Of a DNA stretch of 47,781 bases, positions 39,775 through 47,781 are shown piece by piece. How positions within the stretch are numbered: the stretch's first letter is position 1; the number at the start of each line of letters is the position of its first letter. The position numbers were made by a program, and so were the translations under genes. Under the pieces are notes generated by a model. That model ran no database searches. It saw only the letters and a program-made list of their open reading frames with translations, and was not told where the DNA came from. Source of the DNA: UMGS1071 sp045638545 (GTDB taxonomy: Bacteria; Bacillota; Clostridia; Oscillospirales; Acutalibacteraceae); the NCBI GenBank assembly GCA_045638545.1, contig JAZUBL010000049.1, positions 1-47,781 on the forward strand, given 5' to 3'.

Positions 39775-40677
39775 ATGAAAAAGAAAGCGCTTTCTGCGGA
39801 GGCGATTCCAAAACACGGCATTAACCGCACAACGATAAAAGAGCGGTTTGCTACTTATAAGCACCACCCTGTTTCGATGGTACTGCTGCTCTTTACGCTG
39901 GCAGCCATTGTAATTACAGCTGGCTTTATTGCATTTCTCATTGGCTATGTTGTGGTGATGGGTGTGCCGCACCTGAGCCTTGACCTGTTCTCCTGGGAAT
40001 ACACCAAGGACAACGGTTCTCTCATGCCGGCGCTGATCAACACCCTGATCACCACGGTGTGTGCGCTGATCGTTGCTGTGCCGGTGGGTATTTTTGCAGC
40101 AATCTATCTGGTAGAGTACACCGGCCGCAACAATAAACTGGTTCACGTTATTCGCGTGGCAACAGAAACACTCTCCGGTATTCCATCTATTGTGTACGGT
40201 CTGTTCGGTTTCCTGTGTTTTGTAACGGCATTCAACTGGGGTTACTCTCTGATTGCCGGTTCTCTTACTCTGGCAATCATGATCCTTCCGCTGATCATCC
40301 GTTCTACAGAAGAAGCACTGCAGCAGGTACCGGATGCTTACCGAGAAGGCAGTTTCGGCCTTGGTGCAGGCAGACTCCGCACCGTATTCCGCGTGATCCT
40401 TCCATCTGCAATCCCTGGCATTCTCTCCGGCATCATTCTGGCAATCGGCAGAATCGTCGGCGAATCTGCCGCACTGATTTACACAGCCGGTACAGTACCG
40501 GAGGTTGCCGGTTCTCTGATGGATTCTTCCAGAACACTGGCAGTTCATATGTGGTCTCTCTCCAGTGAAGGTCTTGCCATCGGCAAATCCTTTGCCACAG
40601 CGCTGGTGCTGATGGTGATTGTTGTGGGCATCAATGCTATTTCCGGTCTCATTGCGAAAAAACTGACGAAAGGATAA
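39775..40677 (+). CDS. pstA: Phosphate ABC transporter permease PstA
   Basis: A 300-residue membrane protein with six predicted helices. It has SGIPSIVYGLFG and the EAA loop REGSFGLGAGRLRTVFRVIL. A 30-residue basic cytoplasmic N-terminus precedes the first helix. The ribosome binding site GGAGG lies inside the end of pstC. Confidence 0.93.
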   Translation: MKKKALSAEAIPKHGINRTTIKERFATYKHHPVSMVLLLFTLAAIVITAGFIAFLIGYVVVMGVPHLSLDLFSWEYTKDNGSLMPALINTLITTVCALIVAVPVGIFAAIYLVEYTGRNNKLVHVIRVATETLSGIPSIVYGLFGFLCFVTAFNWGYSLIAGSLTLAIMILPLIIRSTEEALQQVPDAYREGSFGLGAGRLRTVFRVILPSAIPGILSGIILAIGRIVGESAALIYTAGTVPEVAGSLMDSSRTLAVHMWSLSSEGLAIGKSFATALVLMVIVVGINAISGLIAKKLTKG

Positions 40678-40682
40678 CAACC

Positions 40683-41432
40683 ATGCATAAATTTACCATT
40701 GAAGATCTGAACTTATATTACGGCAAATTTCATGCGCTGAAAAATATCAATTTAACGCTGGACGAAAAGAAAATCACCGCATTTATCGGACCATCCGGCT
40801 GCGGTAAGTCCACACTGCTTAAGTCCCTCAACAGAATGAACGATCTGGTAGAAGGCTGCAAAATTACCGGCAAAGCTTTGCTGGATGACGTGGATATTTA
40901 CGGCGGCATCGATCTGAACATGCTCCGCAAGCGGGTAGGCATGGTGTTCCAGAAACCAAACCCGTTTCCAATGAGTATTTACGATAACATCGCGTTTGGT
41001 CCCCGTACCCACGGTATCCGCAGCAAAGCAAAACTGGACGACATTGTAGAAAAGTCCCTGCGGCAGGCGGCTATCTGGGATGAAGTAAAAGACCGCCTGA
41101 AGAAGAGTGCGCTGGGAATGTCCGGCGGCCAGCAGCAGAGACTCTGCATTGCCCGTGCTCTGGCAGTAGAGCCGGAAGTGCTGCTGATGGACGAACCGAC
41201 CTCTGCGCTGGATCCAATTTCGACTTCTAAAATTGAAGATCTTGCAGTGGAGCTGAAAAAGGATTATACTATAATCATGGTAACCCACAATATGCAGCAG
41301 GCGACTCGTATTGCCGACAAAACCGCATTTTTCCTGTTGGGCGAAGTCATCGAATACGGCGACACAGAGCAGCTGTTCTCCATGCCGAAAGACAAACGAT
41401 GCGAAGACTACATTACAGGAAGGTTTGGTTAA
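40683..41432 (+). CDS. pstB: Phosphate ABC transporter ATPase PstB
   Basis: A 249-residue ABC ATPase with Walker A GPSGCGKST, Q-loop VFQKPNPFPMSIYDN (PstB-specific), signature MSGGQQQR, Walker B VLLMDEPTSALDP and switch His in VTHNMQQA. It powers phosphate uptake. It starts 6 bp after pstA; the ribosome binding site is weak, consistent with coupling. Confidence 0.96.
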   Translation: MHKFTIEDLNLYYGKFHALKNINLTLDEKKITAFIGPSGCGKSTLLKSLNRMNDLVEGCKITGKALLDDVDIYGGIDLNMLRKRVGMVFQKPNPFPMSIYDNIAFGPRTHGIRSKAKLDDIVEKSLRQAAIWDEVKDRLKKSALGMSGGQQQRLCIARALAVEPEVLLMDEPTSALDPISTSKIEDLAVELKKDYTIIMVTHNMQQATRIADKTAFFLLGEVIEYGDTEQLFSMPKDKRCEDYITGRFG

Positions 41433-41433
41433 T

Positions 41434-42081
41434 ATGAGAAATATGTTTGACAGGGAGCTGTCTGAGCTCCACAATGAACTGATCCGCATGGGAACCCTGT
41501 GCGAAGATGCAATTTCCATGGCGATTCGCGGTCTGCTGGACAAAGACGAAAGTCTGATCCGCAGCGTATTTGCGGTGGATGACGAAATTGACAGGAAAGA
41601 GCGGGAGATCGAGAAAATGAGTCTGCATCTGCTGCTGACACAGCAGCCGGTTGCCGGCGACCTGCGGATGACCTCCGCGGCGCTGAAGATGGTCTCTGAC
41701 ATGGAGCGCATTGGCGACCAGGCCGCAGACATTGCAGAAATTTCCCGTAACCTGTGGAGCAGACATCTGCCGGAAACCTGTATTCCTGCCATGGGCCGCG
41801 CTGCCATCGGTATGGTGACAGACAGTATTGACGCCTTTGTCCGCAGCGATCTGGATCTGGCCCGCAAGGTCATGAAAGATGATGACATTGTAGACCAGTA
41901 TCTGCTGGAATTCCAGAGCCGTATGGTACACCTGATTCGGCAGAATCCTGCAGAAGGCGAGACCTACATCGATTTGCTGATGATTGCCAAGTATCTGGAG
42001 CGCATCGGCGACCATGCGACCAATATTGCTGAGTGGGTTGAATATTCCCTGACGGGATTATACAAAGGTGATAGGTTATGA
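41434..42081 (+). CDS. phoU: Phosphate signalling protein PhoU
   Basis: A 215-residue, all-helical protein with the two PhoU repeats. Metal-binding motifs are ERIGDQAADIAE and ERIGDHATNIAE. It links PstSCAB activity to the PhoR kinase. The start at 41434 (MRNMFDREL) follows AGGAAGG and sits 1 bp after pstB. The stop overlaps the response regulator start by 4 bp (ATGA). Confidence 0.95.
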   Translation: MRNMFDRELSELHNELIRMGTLCEDAISMAIRGLLDKDESLIRSVFAVDDEIDRKEREIEKMSLHLLLTQQPVAGDLRMTSAALKMVSDMERIGDQAADIAEISRNLWSRHLPETCIPAMGRAAIGMVTDSIDAFVRSDLDLARKVMKDDDIVDQYLLEFQSRMVHLIRQNPAEGETYIDLLMIAKYLERIGDHATNIAEWVEYSLTGLYKGDRL

Positions 42082-42746
42082 TTTATCTCGTAGAAGACGA
42101 TATGAGCAACAGAGAATTAGTGTTGTATACACTGCGTGCCACTGGTTTTGAGGCCATGGGCTTTGAGCGGGGAGAGGAGCTGTGGAGTGCACTGGAAAAA
42201 AAGGTGCCGGAGCTGATCCTGCTGGATATTATGCTGCCGGGCGATGACGGACTGACCATCCTGAAGAAACTGCGCTCTTCTGCCATCACCAGCCGTGTGC
42301 CGGTGATTATGCTTACTGCAAAAGGCTCCGAGTATGACAAGGTGATCGGTCTTGATACCGGCGCCGACGACTACATTCCAAAACCGTTCGGCATGATGGA
42401 ACTGGTGTCCCGCATCCGTGCTGTACTGCGCCGTGCCCAGCCGGCACAGATGGTGGAATACACCCACGGTGACCTGTATGTGAACGCGACCAACCATACA
42501 GTCCGCGCCAACGGCGAGCCGGTTACTCTGACGCTGAAAGAATTCGATCTTCTGCTGTATCTGTTGGAAGCAAAAGGTAATGTGCTGACAAGAGATGCAA
42601 TTTTAAACCATGTGTGGGGCTATGAATTTGACGGCGAAACCCGTACTGTAGACGTGCACATCCGTACGCTGCGCCAGAAGCTTGGCGGCTGCGGCAACTG
42701 TATTGAGACCATCCGCGGCGTTGGTTATAAAATCGGGGGCGCATAA
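42078..42746 (+). CDS. phoP: PhoB/PhoP-type response regulator
   Basis: A 222-residue OmpR-family regulator. The receiver domain has acidic pocket EDD (6-8), phosphoacceptor D50 and the TAK switch. The winged helix has LTLKEFDLLLYLLE and RTVDVHIRTLRQKL. Position between phoU and the kinase gene indicates control of the phosphate regulon. The two upstream TTAACA-type sites may be its targets. A near-duplicate lies at 44776-45441. Confidence 0.93.
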   Translation: MIYLVEDDMSNRELVLYTLRATGFEAMGFERGEELWSALEKKVPELILLDIMLPGDDGLTILKKLRSSAITSRVPVIMLTAKGSEYDKVIGLDTGADDYIPKPFGMMELVSRIRAVLRRAQPAQMVEYTHGDLYVNATNHTVRANGEPVTLTLKEFDLLLYLLEAKGNVLTRDAILNHVWGYEFDGETRTVDVHIRTLRQKLGGCGNCIETIRGVGYKIGGA

Positions 42747-42748
42747 GC

Positions 42749-44422
42749 ATGAAGCATCGCATCTTTCGCAGTATGTGCCTGTTATCCGTCATTGTTGTTG
42801 TGCTGACGGCAGTTCTTGTAACAGCGCTGCGCTACAGCGACTTCCTCAGCTCTATGAAAAGTATGGTGCAGCTGGAGACGGAATACATCCGGGCAGGCAT
42901 CTCAGTAAACGAAACGGAATTCCTGCAGCATATCGACAAAGCTGCGCTGCAGGAAAAGAATACCCGCGTTACGATCATTGACCCTGACGGCACTGTTGTG
43001 TATGAAAGCGCTACCGATGAAACAATGGAGAATCACCTGAATCGTCCGGAGGTGCAGCAGGCGCTGGCTGAAGGCGTAGGCGAAGACAACCGTGACTCCG
43101 AGACTTTGGGTATGCGCCGCTACTATTACGCAGTTCTTCTGGAAAATGGCCAGATTCTCCGTGTGTCCGGTGATGTCAGCAGCATTTTCCTGTCGCTGAT
43201 GTCCATTATTCCAACGATGCTGGGCATTATCTCCATCGTGTTCCTGATTTCCCTTGCAGTAGCAGGTCATCAGACACGGCGCATCATCAAGCCGCTGAAC
43301 AAGCTGAACCTGGAGGCGCCGCTGAAGAACAATATGTATGAAGAACTGACACCGCTGCTTTCCCGCATTGAAATGCAGAACCAGCTGATCCATCGTCAGC
43401 TCAGTGATCTCCGCGCCAACAAGGCTGACTTTAAAGTTATTACCGGCAATATGCGCGAAGGCATGATCATTGTAGATACAGCAGGTCAGATCATCTCCTA
43501 CAACAACAGTGCGACCCAGATCCTGAATCTGGACCATACAGAAAGTAAGGGAAAGCATTTTCTGGTATTTAACCGCAGCACAGAATTTCAGGAGGCAGTA
43601 ACAGCTGCCCTGAAAGGTGAGGCCAGCGACTGGCTGATGGAAATTGGTGAGCGCAAATACCAGATGCTGGGAAACCCTGTAAAGGATGGCGAAGTCGTCC
43701 GCGGCGCCGTAATTCTGATGCTGGATGCAACAGAGCGGCTGGAGCGCGACCAGCTCCGCCGTGAGTTTTCAGCCAACGTTTCTCACGAACTGAAAACACC
43801 GATGAACGTGATCTCCGGCTATGCAGAGCTGATGAAGAACGGCCTTGTGCAGCAGCAGGACGTGGGAAAGTTTGCCGGCAACATTTATAAGGAAGCCCAG
43901 CGAATGATCAGCCTGATTGAGGATATCATCAAGGTTTCCCGTCTGGACGAAAATACCGGTGGTCTGCCAATGGAAGAAACGGACCTGTATGGTCTGGCAG
44001 CGCTGGCAGTAGAATGCCTGCAGAATACAGCAGACCAGCGGCAGATCACCCTGCGTCTCCACGGTGATCATATCAAGTTCACCGGTGTGCGGCAGATTCT
44101 CAGTGAGATGGTATTTAACCTTTGCGAAAACGCCATCAAGTATAATAAGGACGGCGGACAGGTGGACATCACCATTCGCACAGAGCATGGCAGGCCAACG
44201 GTTACGGTAAAAGATACCGGTATTGGTATTCCGGAAAGCCAGATCGACCGCGTGTTCGAGCGGTTCTACCGCGTGGACAAAAGCCACTCCAGAGCCATCG
44301 GCGGCACCGGTCTTGGTCTGTCCATTGTAAAGCACGGTGCGGCTTATCATAACGCAGAAATCTCTTTAAAGAGTAAAGAAGACGTTGGCACGACCGTAAA
44401 AATTATTTTCCCAAAACAATAA
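42749..44422 (+). CDS. phoR: PhoR-type sensor histidine kinase
   Basis: A 557-residue kinase. Helix 1 (residues about 9-27) is followed by an extracellular domain of about 120 residues, helix 2 (about 148-172), a short linker, a PAS domain (about 220-330), HisKA with SHELKTPMNV (His346) and an HATPase_c domain with NAIKYN, DTGIGIP and GTGLGLSIV. It phosphorylates the adjacent regulator under phosphate limitation, with PhoU input. It starts 2 bp after phoP. A terminator follows. Confidence 0.94.
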   Translation: MKHRIFRSMCLLSVIVVVLTAVLVTALRYSDFLSSMKSMVQLETEYIRAGISVNETEFLQHIDKAALQEKNTRVTIIDPDGTVVYESATDETMENHLNRPEVQQALAEGVGEDNRDSETLGMRRYYYAVLLENGQILRVSGDVSSIFLSLMSIIPTMLGIISIVFLISLAVAGHQTRRIIKPLNKLNLEAPLKNNMYEELTPLLSRIEMQNQLIHRQLSDLRANKADFKVITGNMREGMIIVDTAGQIISYNNSATQILNLDHTESKGKHFLVFNRSTEFQEAVTAALKGEASDWLMEIGERKYQMLGNPVKDGEVVRGAVILMLDATERLERDQLRREFSANVSHELKTPMNVISGYAELMKNGLVQQQDVGKFAGNIYKEAQRMISLIEDIIKVSRLDENTGGLPMEETDLYGLAALAVECLQNTADQRQITLRLHGDHIKFTGVRQILSEMVFNLCENAIKYNKDGGQVDITIRTEHGRPTVTVKDTGIGIPESQIDRVFERFYRVDKSHSRAIGGTGLGLSIVKHGAAYHNAEISLKSKEDVGTTVKIIFPKQ

Positions 44423-44426
44423 AGCA

Positions 44427-44464
44427 AGATCCCTCTGCAGGCTTTGCAGAGGGATCTTTTTTCT
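44427..44464 (+). terminator. Terminator of the pst-pho operon
   Basis: Stem AAGATCCCTCTGCA/TGCAGAGGGATCTT with TTTTTT. Confidence 0.88.
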
Positions 44465-44775
44465 TTAGAAGAAGCATAATGAAAAGTTTATAGAATTTGC
44501 GGAAATTTATTGAAAATTTTACATAGATTTAAAGTTAGAACGTTTGTTATTTAACAAACCTACTTTAAAATAAAAATAGACGGATTTTTCTGCAGAAACT
44601 GCCTGTAACAGAAGAGGCTGTTCTACCGCAAAAAAAGCTGTAAATGCAAAGGCAGACATTGCCCTTTTGGTGATGTCTGCTCTTATATTACACGCGGCAC
44701 CGTACCCCGCACAGTACGGTCTCCGCTGCGCATCATTAAGAAACGAAAGATAAGTTGAAATCGGGGGAGAACATG
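44465..44775. other. Intergenic region with three hairpins
   Basis: About 310 bp with no gene. Inverted repeats: GTTTGTT/AACAAAC (44540-44557), GCAGACAT/ATGTCTGC (about 44651-44680) and ACCGTAC/GTACGGT (about 44700-44721). The first overlaps TTAACA, so PhoP binding is conceivable. No clear sigma-A promoter was found for the next gene. Confidence 0.5.
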
Positions 44776-45441
44776 ATGATTTATCTGATCGAAGACGATA
44801 AAAGCAACCGCGAGCTGGTGCTGTATACACTGCAGTCTACCGGCTACGAAGCTGTTGGTTTTGAAAGTGGGGAGGCTTTTTGGGAGGCAATAGAAAAAGG
44901 TCTGCCGGAACTTGTTCTGCTGGATATGATGCTGCCGGGAGAGGATGGCCTGTCTATTCTCAAAAAGCTGCGTTCTTCTCAAAAAACAAACAACATACCG
45001 GTCATCTTCTTAACAGCCAAAGGCAGTGAGTACGATCGAGTCCTCGGCCTGGACAGCGGCGCTGATGACTATATCTCCAAGCCATTTGGTATGATGGAAC
45101 TGGTATCTCGCATTCGTGCTGTGCTGCGCCGTACCCAACAGGTGAAGAGAATGGAGCATCGTCACCGTGATCTTGTTGTAAACGTCACAGACCGCACCGT
45201 GAAAGCAGAGGGTAAGCCGGTAGTTCTCACGCTGAAAGAGTTTGACCTGCTGTGCTATCTGCTGGATTCCAAAGGTGTGGTGCTGACAAGAGACGCGATC
45301 CTGAATCGTGTATGGGGCTATGGTTTTGACGGCGAAACACGCACGGTAGACGTTCATGTTCGCACCCTGCGCCAGAAGCTGGGCTCATGCGGCCGATATA
45401 TTGAAACCATTCGCGGTGTTGGCTATAAAATCAGTGTTTAA
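44776..45441 (+). CDS. Orphan PhoP-like response regulator (paralogue)
   Basis: A 221-residue OmpR-family regulator that aligns without gaps to the phoP product at roughly three quarters identity. D50, the TAK motif and the DNA-recognition segment RTVDVHVRTLRQKL are kept. No kinase gene follows. It is probably a duplicate that shares PhoR or binds the same DNA sites. The start at 44776 (MIYLIEDD) matches the paralogue and lies 6 nt after GGGGGAG; an ATG one codon earlier is possible. Confidence 0.9.
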   Translation: MIYLIEDDKSNRELVLYTLQSTGYEAVGFESGEAFWEAIEKGLPELVLLDMMLPGEDGLSILKKLRSSQKTNNIPVIFLTAKGSEYDRVLGLDSGADDYISKPFGMMELVSRIRAVLRRTQQVKRMEHRHRDLVVNVTDRTVKAEGKPVVLTLKEFDLLCYLLDSKGVVLTRDAILNRVWGYGFDGETRTVDVHVRTLRQKLGSCGRYIETIRGVGYKISV

Positions 45442-45449
45442 GTGGTCAG

Positions 45450-45485
45450 CATAAAAAAGACCTCCCAGATCGGGAGGTCTTTTTT
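45450..45485. terminator. Terminator of the orphan regulator
   Basis: Stem AGACCTCCC/GGGAGGTCT (45458-45480) with A- and T-runs. Confidence 0.87.
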
Positions 45486-45496
45486 GCTGCCATGAA

Positions 45497-45535
45497 ACCG
45501 GCAGAGCCTGGTCGGCAAGCGCCGACGGGCAAATT
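45497..45535 (-). repeat. Partial duplication of a gene end plus palindrome
   Basis: GGCAGAGCCTGGTCG is present here and again at 45599-45613, where it encodes the last residues of the next gene. Immediately beside it is GTCGGC-AAGC-GCCGAC. Similar palindromes adjoin the stop codons of nudF (708-723) and mreD (16664-16679). Confidence 0.5.
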
Positions 45536-45590
45536 TGCCAGCCATGCGCAGAAAGAGGCTGCTGTTGAACCTCGCTGCGCAATCTGGTAA

Positions 45591-45887
45591 TTAAACTGGC
45601 AGAGCCTGGTCGTCCAGGAAGAGCTGCTTTGTGATGAAGTTAAACTTCAGGTGCTTGTTCCATTCTGTGCCGAAGATCTCATATGCTTCGATCAGATAAC
45701 GGAATACGATCTCGAAATTCTCGCTGGTGAAGCAGTAGAAGTTTGTTACGCGTGCATCTTCCGGTGTGAATTTAAAGTGATAGTTTGTGCGGTAAAAAAC
45801 AGTGTCCTCTACAGGAGTTGCAGTGATTTTTACATCATAGGTTTTGTCGTTTACAGTATATTGCTTGTTCAGCTGTGTCAGTACCAT
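45591..45887 (-). CDS. Hypothetical protein, 98 residues
   Basis: A soluble, beta-rich-looking protein with many aromatics (YHFKFTPED, NFYCFTSENFEIVFRYL), no membrane segment and no signal. GGAGG lies 8 nt before the ATG, and an extended -10 promoter (TGGTATAAT) lies about 40 bp upstream. It is not recognised as any family. The downstream palindrome may serve as its terminator. Confidence 0.65.
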   Translation of the reverse strand: MVLTQLNKQYTVNDKTYDVKITATPVEDTVFYRTNYHFKFTPEDARVTNFYCFTSENFEIVFRYLIEAYEIFGTEWNKHLKFNFITKQLFLDDQALPV

Positions 45888-45922
45888 GAGGATTCCTCCG
45901 TTGTCATTTCATATATTGCTTT

Positions 45923-45931
45923 ATTATACCA
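45923..45931 (-). promoter_or_regulatory. Extended -10 promoter of the 98-residue gene
   Basis: Minus-strand TGGTATAAT, the same element seen before the GH13 gene. Confidence 0.6.
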
Positions 45932-45954
45932 TACTGCACCGCAATGTGCATTAA

Positions 45955-45991
45955 AAAAATAAAAAAGCCCCGCAGAAGAAATCTCTGCGGG
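45955..45991 (-). terminator. Leftward terminator without an assigned gene
   Basis: Minus-strand stem CCCGCAGA/TCTGCGGG (45968-45991) and a T-rich tail. No supported leftward gene ends here, so it may close a short leftward RNA starting near 46110-46120, or catch readthrough from the 46194-46436 gene. Confidence 0.65.
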
Positions 45992-46086
45992 ACACACCAC
46001 GATGCTGTTCAATCAAAAAAGAGATAAAGAAAAAAGAAAAGCAAGTAAACAAACAACAAACACTAAACAAATCAAAGGAGAAAACC

Positions 46087-46134
46087 ATGGGAACAGCAAC
46101 CATTGGTTTCGACAGTTTTATTGTATCATGTTGA
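46087..46134 (+). CDS. Possible 15-codon gene
   Basis: ATG with AAAGGAG 6 nt upstream encodes MGTATIGFDSFIVSC and a TGA stop. The preceding 85 bases are A-rich, nearly G-free and unstructured, the kind of leader that favours initiation, and a hairpin follows at 46159-46179. The product is short and uncharged apart from one Asp, with a C-terminal Cys. No promoter was firmly identified. It could be a leader peptide, a microprotein or chance. Confidence 0.35.
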   Translation: MGTATIGFDSFIVSC

Positions 46135-46149
46135 AAAGAAAGCTGCAAT

Positions 46150-46185
46150 GGAAAAAACGGTCTGTTCTGATCGCAGACCCTTTTG
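46150..46185. terminator. Terminator between small genes
   Basis: GGTCTG/CAGACC (46159-46179). Leftward it is followed by GTTTTTT (strong), rightward by CTTTT (weak). Confidence 0.7.
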
Positions 46186-46193
46186 TGGGTCAT

Positions 46194-46436
46194 TTACTGC
46201 TTTTCCGGCAGAAAAATATAATGAAAATATTGACTGTCTGCATGAATGACGCCCTGCTTCATTGTAAGCAGCACGGCATAAGCTTCTCGATGCTGCGTGC
46301 AGGTAAAGTATACGCAGGTTGGGCCGCATTCCAGGTCATAGAATGTATTTTTTTCAAGGAAAAGATTGTGCAGCTTTTTCTTCTCAAAAAAGACGGCGCT
46401 GCGCAGGCCGGTCGGTTTTCTGTTTGCCTTTTTCAT
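46194..46436 (-). CDS. Hypothetical protein, 80 residues
   Basis: A basic N-terminus (MKKANRKPTGLRSAVFFEKKK) is followed by a Cys/aromatic-rich body (DLECGPTCVYFTCTQHREAYAVLL). AAAGGAACG lies before the ATG at 46436, and a strong leftward terminator follows. An overlapping 153-codon frame on the other strand has no ribosome binding site and runs across two terminators, so this strand is preferred. No family recognised. Confidence 0.55.
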   Translation of the reverse strand: MKKANRKPTGLRSAVFFEKKKLHNLFLEKNTFYDLECGPTCVYFTCTQHREAYAVLLTMKQGVIHADSQYFHYIFLPEKQ

Positions 46437-46499
46437 TGGGAGCGTTCCTTTCTGCTGTTTTAAATTGGCAGTGATAACCACATTTCTTGTGTACCAACA

Positions 46500-46538
46500 A
46501 GAAAACCGGCGCGTCCTGATGGGTGGAACGCGCCGGTG
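46500..46538 (-). terminator. Terminator of the SulP gene
   Basis: Minus-strand stem ACCGGCGCGT/ACGCGCCGGT with TTTTC tail. Confidence 0.82.
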
Positions 46539-46550
46539 AAGAAAGATTTC

Positions 46551-47781
46551 TTATTTTACATACAGTGTGCTTTCAGCGTGAGTTTCCATAGCCTTTTCGA
46601 TGATATGGAACCATGGGCCCATATGGAAGCCGATGGAAGCGCCAACAACGTTTGCAACGCCAACGCCAACGCAAAGTGCGATAACAGCAACGGAGATTGC
46701 CTTCAGCACAGCATTGCGGCGAGCCTGGTAAGCCAGACCTGCACCCAGTGCGCTGAGACCCATTGCAATTGCGTAGCCCAGTGTAAAGCCGAAGAGACCG
46801 GCAATACCAAGACCAACTGCACCGCCAAGGCATGCAATACCGAGGCCGATTTCTACGTAAGCGTTGGTAAAGCGGTGCAGCAGATAGAAGATCGCTGCCA
46901 GCACCAGACCGGCGCCTACACCAAGAGCCAGGTTATCGGTAGCAACAACGATGATGGCGGTGATTGCCATGATCATTGTTTCGGTAACAGGAATCTTGTG
47001 TACTTTGAAAATGGAACCCCAGTTAATTGTGTGGAAGCAAACAACGAACATAACAGCACAAAGCGCTGCCAGCGGAATGCTTTCCAGCAGGAATGGAACA
47101 GAGAACAGCAGAGCTGCCATGAGGCCGCCGGCTACCAGCTGAGACAGACGGCACTTACCGCCGGACTTCAGGTTGGTAACGGTCATAGCGATCATACCGC
47201 AGCCTGGCATTGCGCCAAGGAAGCCGCAAGCCATGTTGCCGATACCCTGTGCGCGGCACTCACGGTTTTTGTTACTTTCAGTCTGTGTTTCCTGGTCAAC
47301 CATACGACCGGTGAGCATAGACTCAATGAGACCAACGAATGCAAGAGAAATAGCCGGGCCAACAATAGCGCCGAAGCATTCGCCGGAGAAGATACCGCCC
47401 AGATTGCCAAATACGTAACCTACGTACTGGAAGCTTGCAGTAACAGAACCCATGTCGCCAATGTTTGTTGCATCACTCTGGAAAATCAGAGCATATGCTG
47501 TGATAAATACGATCGCCACGAAAGATTCCGGAATCTTCTTTACAAAGCCAATCGGAATTGCCTTCTTCAGGAACGGGAACAGAATGATGATCGCGATACC
47601 TGCGGCGAGAAGGATGTACATCTCAATAGACTGGTTGATACACAGCTTTAACTGAGATACAAAAATAACGATGGCAAAGCCGTTTACAAAGCCGTTCATA
47701 ACGCTCTGCGGAATAAACTTTACCAGAGAACCGATCCGGCAGATACCCAGCACAAACTGGATGAGACCAGCAAGGATTGTA
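46551..47781 (-). CDS. SulP-family anion permease, N-terminus outside window
   Basis: At least 410 residues, open to the window edge (ILAGLIQFVLGICRIGSL continues upstream in frame, so the GTG at 47753 is not the start). SulP landmarks: FIPQSVMNGFVNGFA, AISLAFVGLIESMLTGR, and MACGFLGAMPGCGMIAMTVTNLKSGGKCR. SulP proteins carry sulfate, bicarbonate or other anions. The usual cytoplasmic C-terminal STAS domain is missing; instead three or four Gly-rich helices (GLGIACLGGAVGLGIAGLFG and so on) complete the protein. Substrate unknown. Confidence 0.88.
   Translation of the reverse strand, partial: TILAGLIQFVLGICRIGSLVKFIPQSVMNGFVNGFAIVIFVSQLKLCINQSIEMYILLAAGIAIIILFPFLKKAIPIGFVKKIPESFVAIVFITAYALIFQSDATNIGDMGSVTASFQYVGYVFGNLGGIFSGECFGAIVGPAISLAFVGLIESMLTGRMVDQETQTESNKNRECRAQGIGNMACGFLGAMPGCGMIAMTVTNLKSGGKCRLSQLVAGGLMAALLFSVPFLLESIPLAALCAVMFVVCFHTINWGSIFKVHKIPVTETMIMAITAIIVVATDNLALGVGAGLVLAAIFYLLHRFTNAYVEIGLGIACLGGAVGLGIAGLFGFTLGYAIAMGLSALGAGLAYQARRNAVLKAISVAVIALCVGVGVANVVGASIGFHMGPWFHIIEKAMETHAESTLYVK

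Noticed and set aside
46002..46463. Rightward open frame of 153 codons
   Set aside because: No ribosome binding site, crosses a terminator hairpin, and overlaps a better supported leftward gene and a short rightward frame with a good ribosome binding site.

Overview
The window looks like a chromosomal segment of a spore-forming, rod-shaped, low-to-mid GC Firmicute of class Clostridia, probably an Oscillospiraceae/Ruminococcaceae-type gut bacterium. Reasons: strong AGGAGG ribosome binding sites, spore genes (gpr, spoIIP, spoVAE), MreBCD/PBP2, a DAP-specific M14 peptidase, lipoproteins with Gram-positive lipoboxes, and stem-loop plus T-run terminators after nearly every gene. I see no prophage, CRISPR array or insertion sequence.

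Layout. 0-7.4 kb: the end of jag, two copies of a noncoding repeat, a NUDIX hydrolase diverging from an M14 peptidase, then a leftward block hisS - aspS - two tandem paralogous lipoproteins, preceded by a MinD/ParA-like ATPase and a methylglyoxal-synthase-like protein that lacks key catalytic residues. 8.6-14.2 kb: a five-gene rightward operon combining a polyol-phosphate dehydrogenase, an IspD/TarI-type cytidylyltransferase, a GatZ/KbaZ aldolase-family protein, a TagF/TarL-like polymerase and an acyltransferase. This reads as an unusual teichoic-acid-like pathway. 14.3-21.4 kb: leftward cell-shape genes mreB, mreC-mreD and mrdA, split into three units by duplicated terminator/promoter cassettes, with a second TagF-like gene upstream. 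21.7-31.4 kb: a U32 peptidase/RNA hydroxylase, a glycogen phosphorylase with a histone-H1-like tail, a small XRE regulator, a KtrB/TrkH potassium channel, tRNA-Arg(ACG) and a GH13 amylase.

31.4-32.9 kb holds no protein gene but is rich in RNA signals. It has one copy of a C-rich structured small RNA (its sister copy lies at 27.0-27.16 kb), a tandem array made from that RNA's 3' part, and a convergent transcript of about 470 nt with a perfect consensus promoter. 32.9-37.5 kb: small membrane proteins, spoVAE, rpsT, and gpr-spoIIP behind a sporulation-type promoter. 37.9-45.4 kb: a complete phosphate regulon pstSCAB-phoU-phoP-phoR, with a PstS whose two halves are in permuted order, followed by a near-duplicate orphan response regulator. 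The window ends with two small orphan genes, a possible 15-codon gene and the 3' part of a SulP permease that has no STAS domain.

How the genes fit together: MreBCD/PBP2, the two TagF-like polymerases, the acyltransferase and the M14 peptidase all serve envelope building and turnover. GlgP and the GH13 enzyme handle alpha-glucans. PstSCAB-PhoU-PhoPR could link phosphate supply to the phosphate-rich envelope polymer. The best candidates for undescribed biology are the 8.6-14.2 kb operon, the paired C-rich RNAs and the large RNA at 32.0-32.5 kb.
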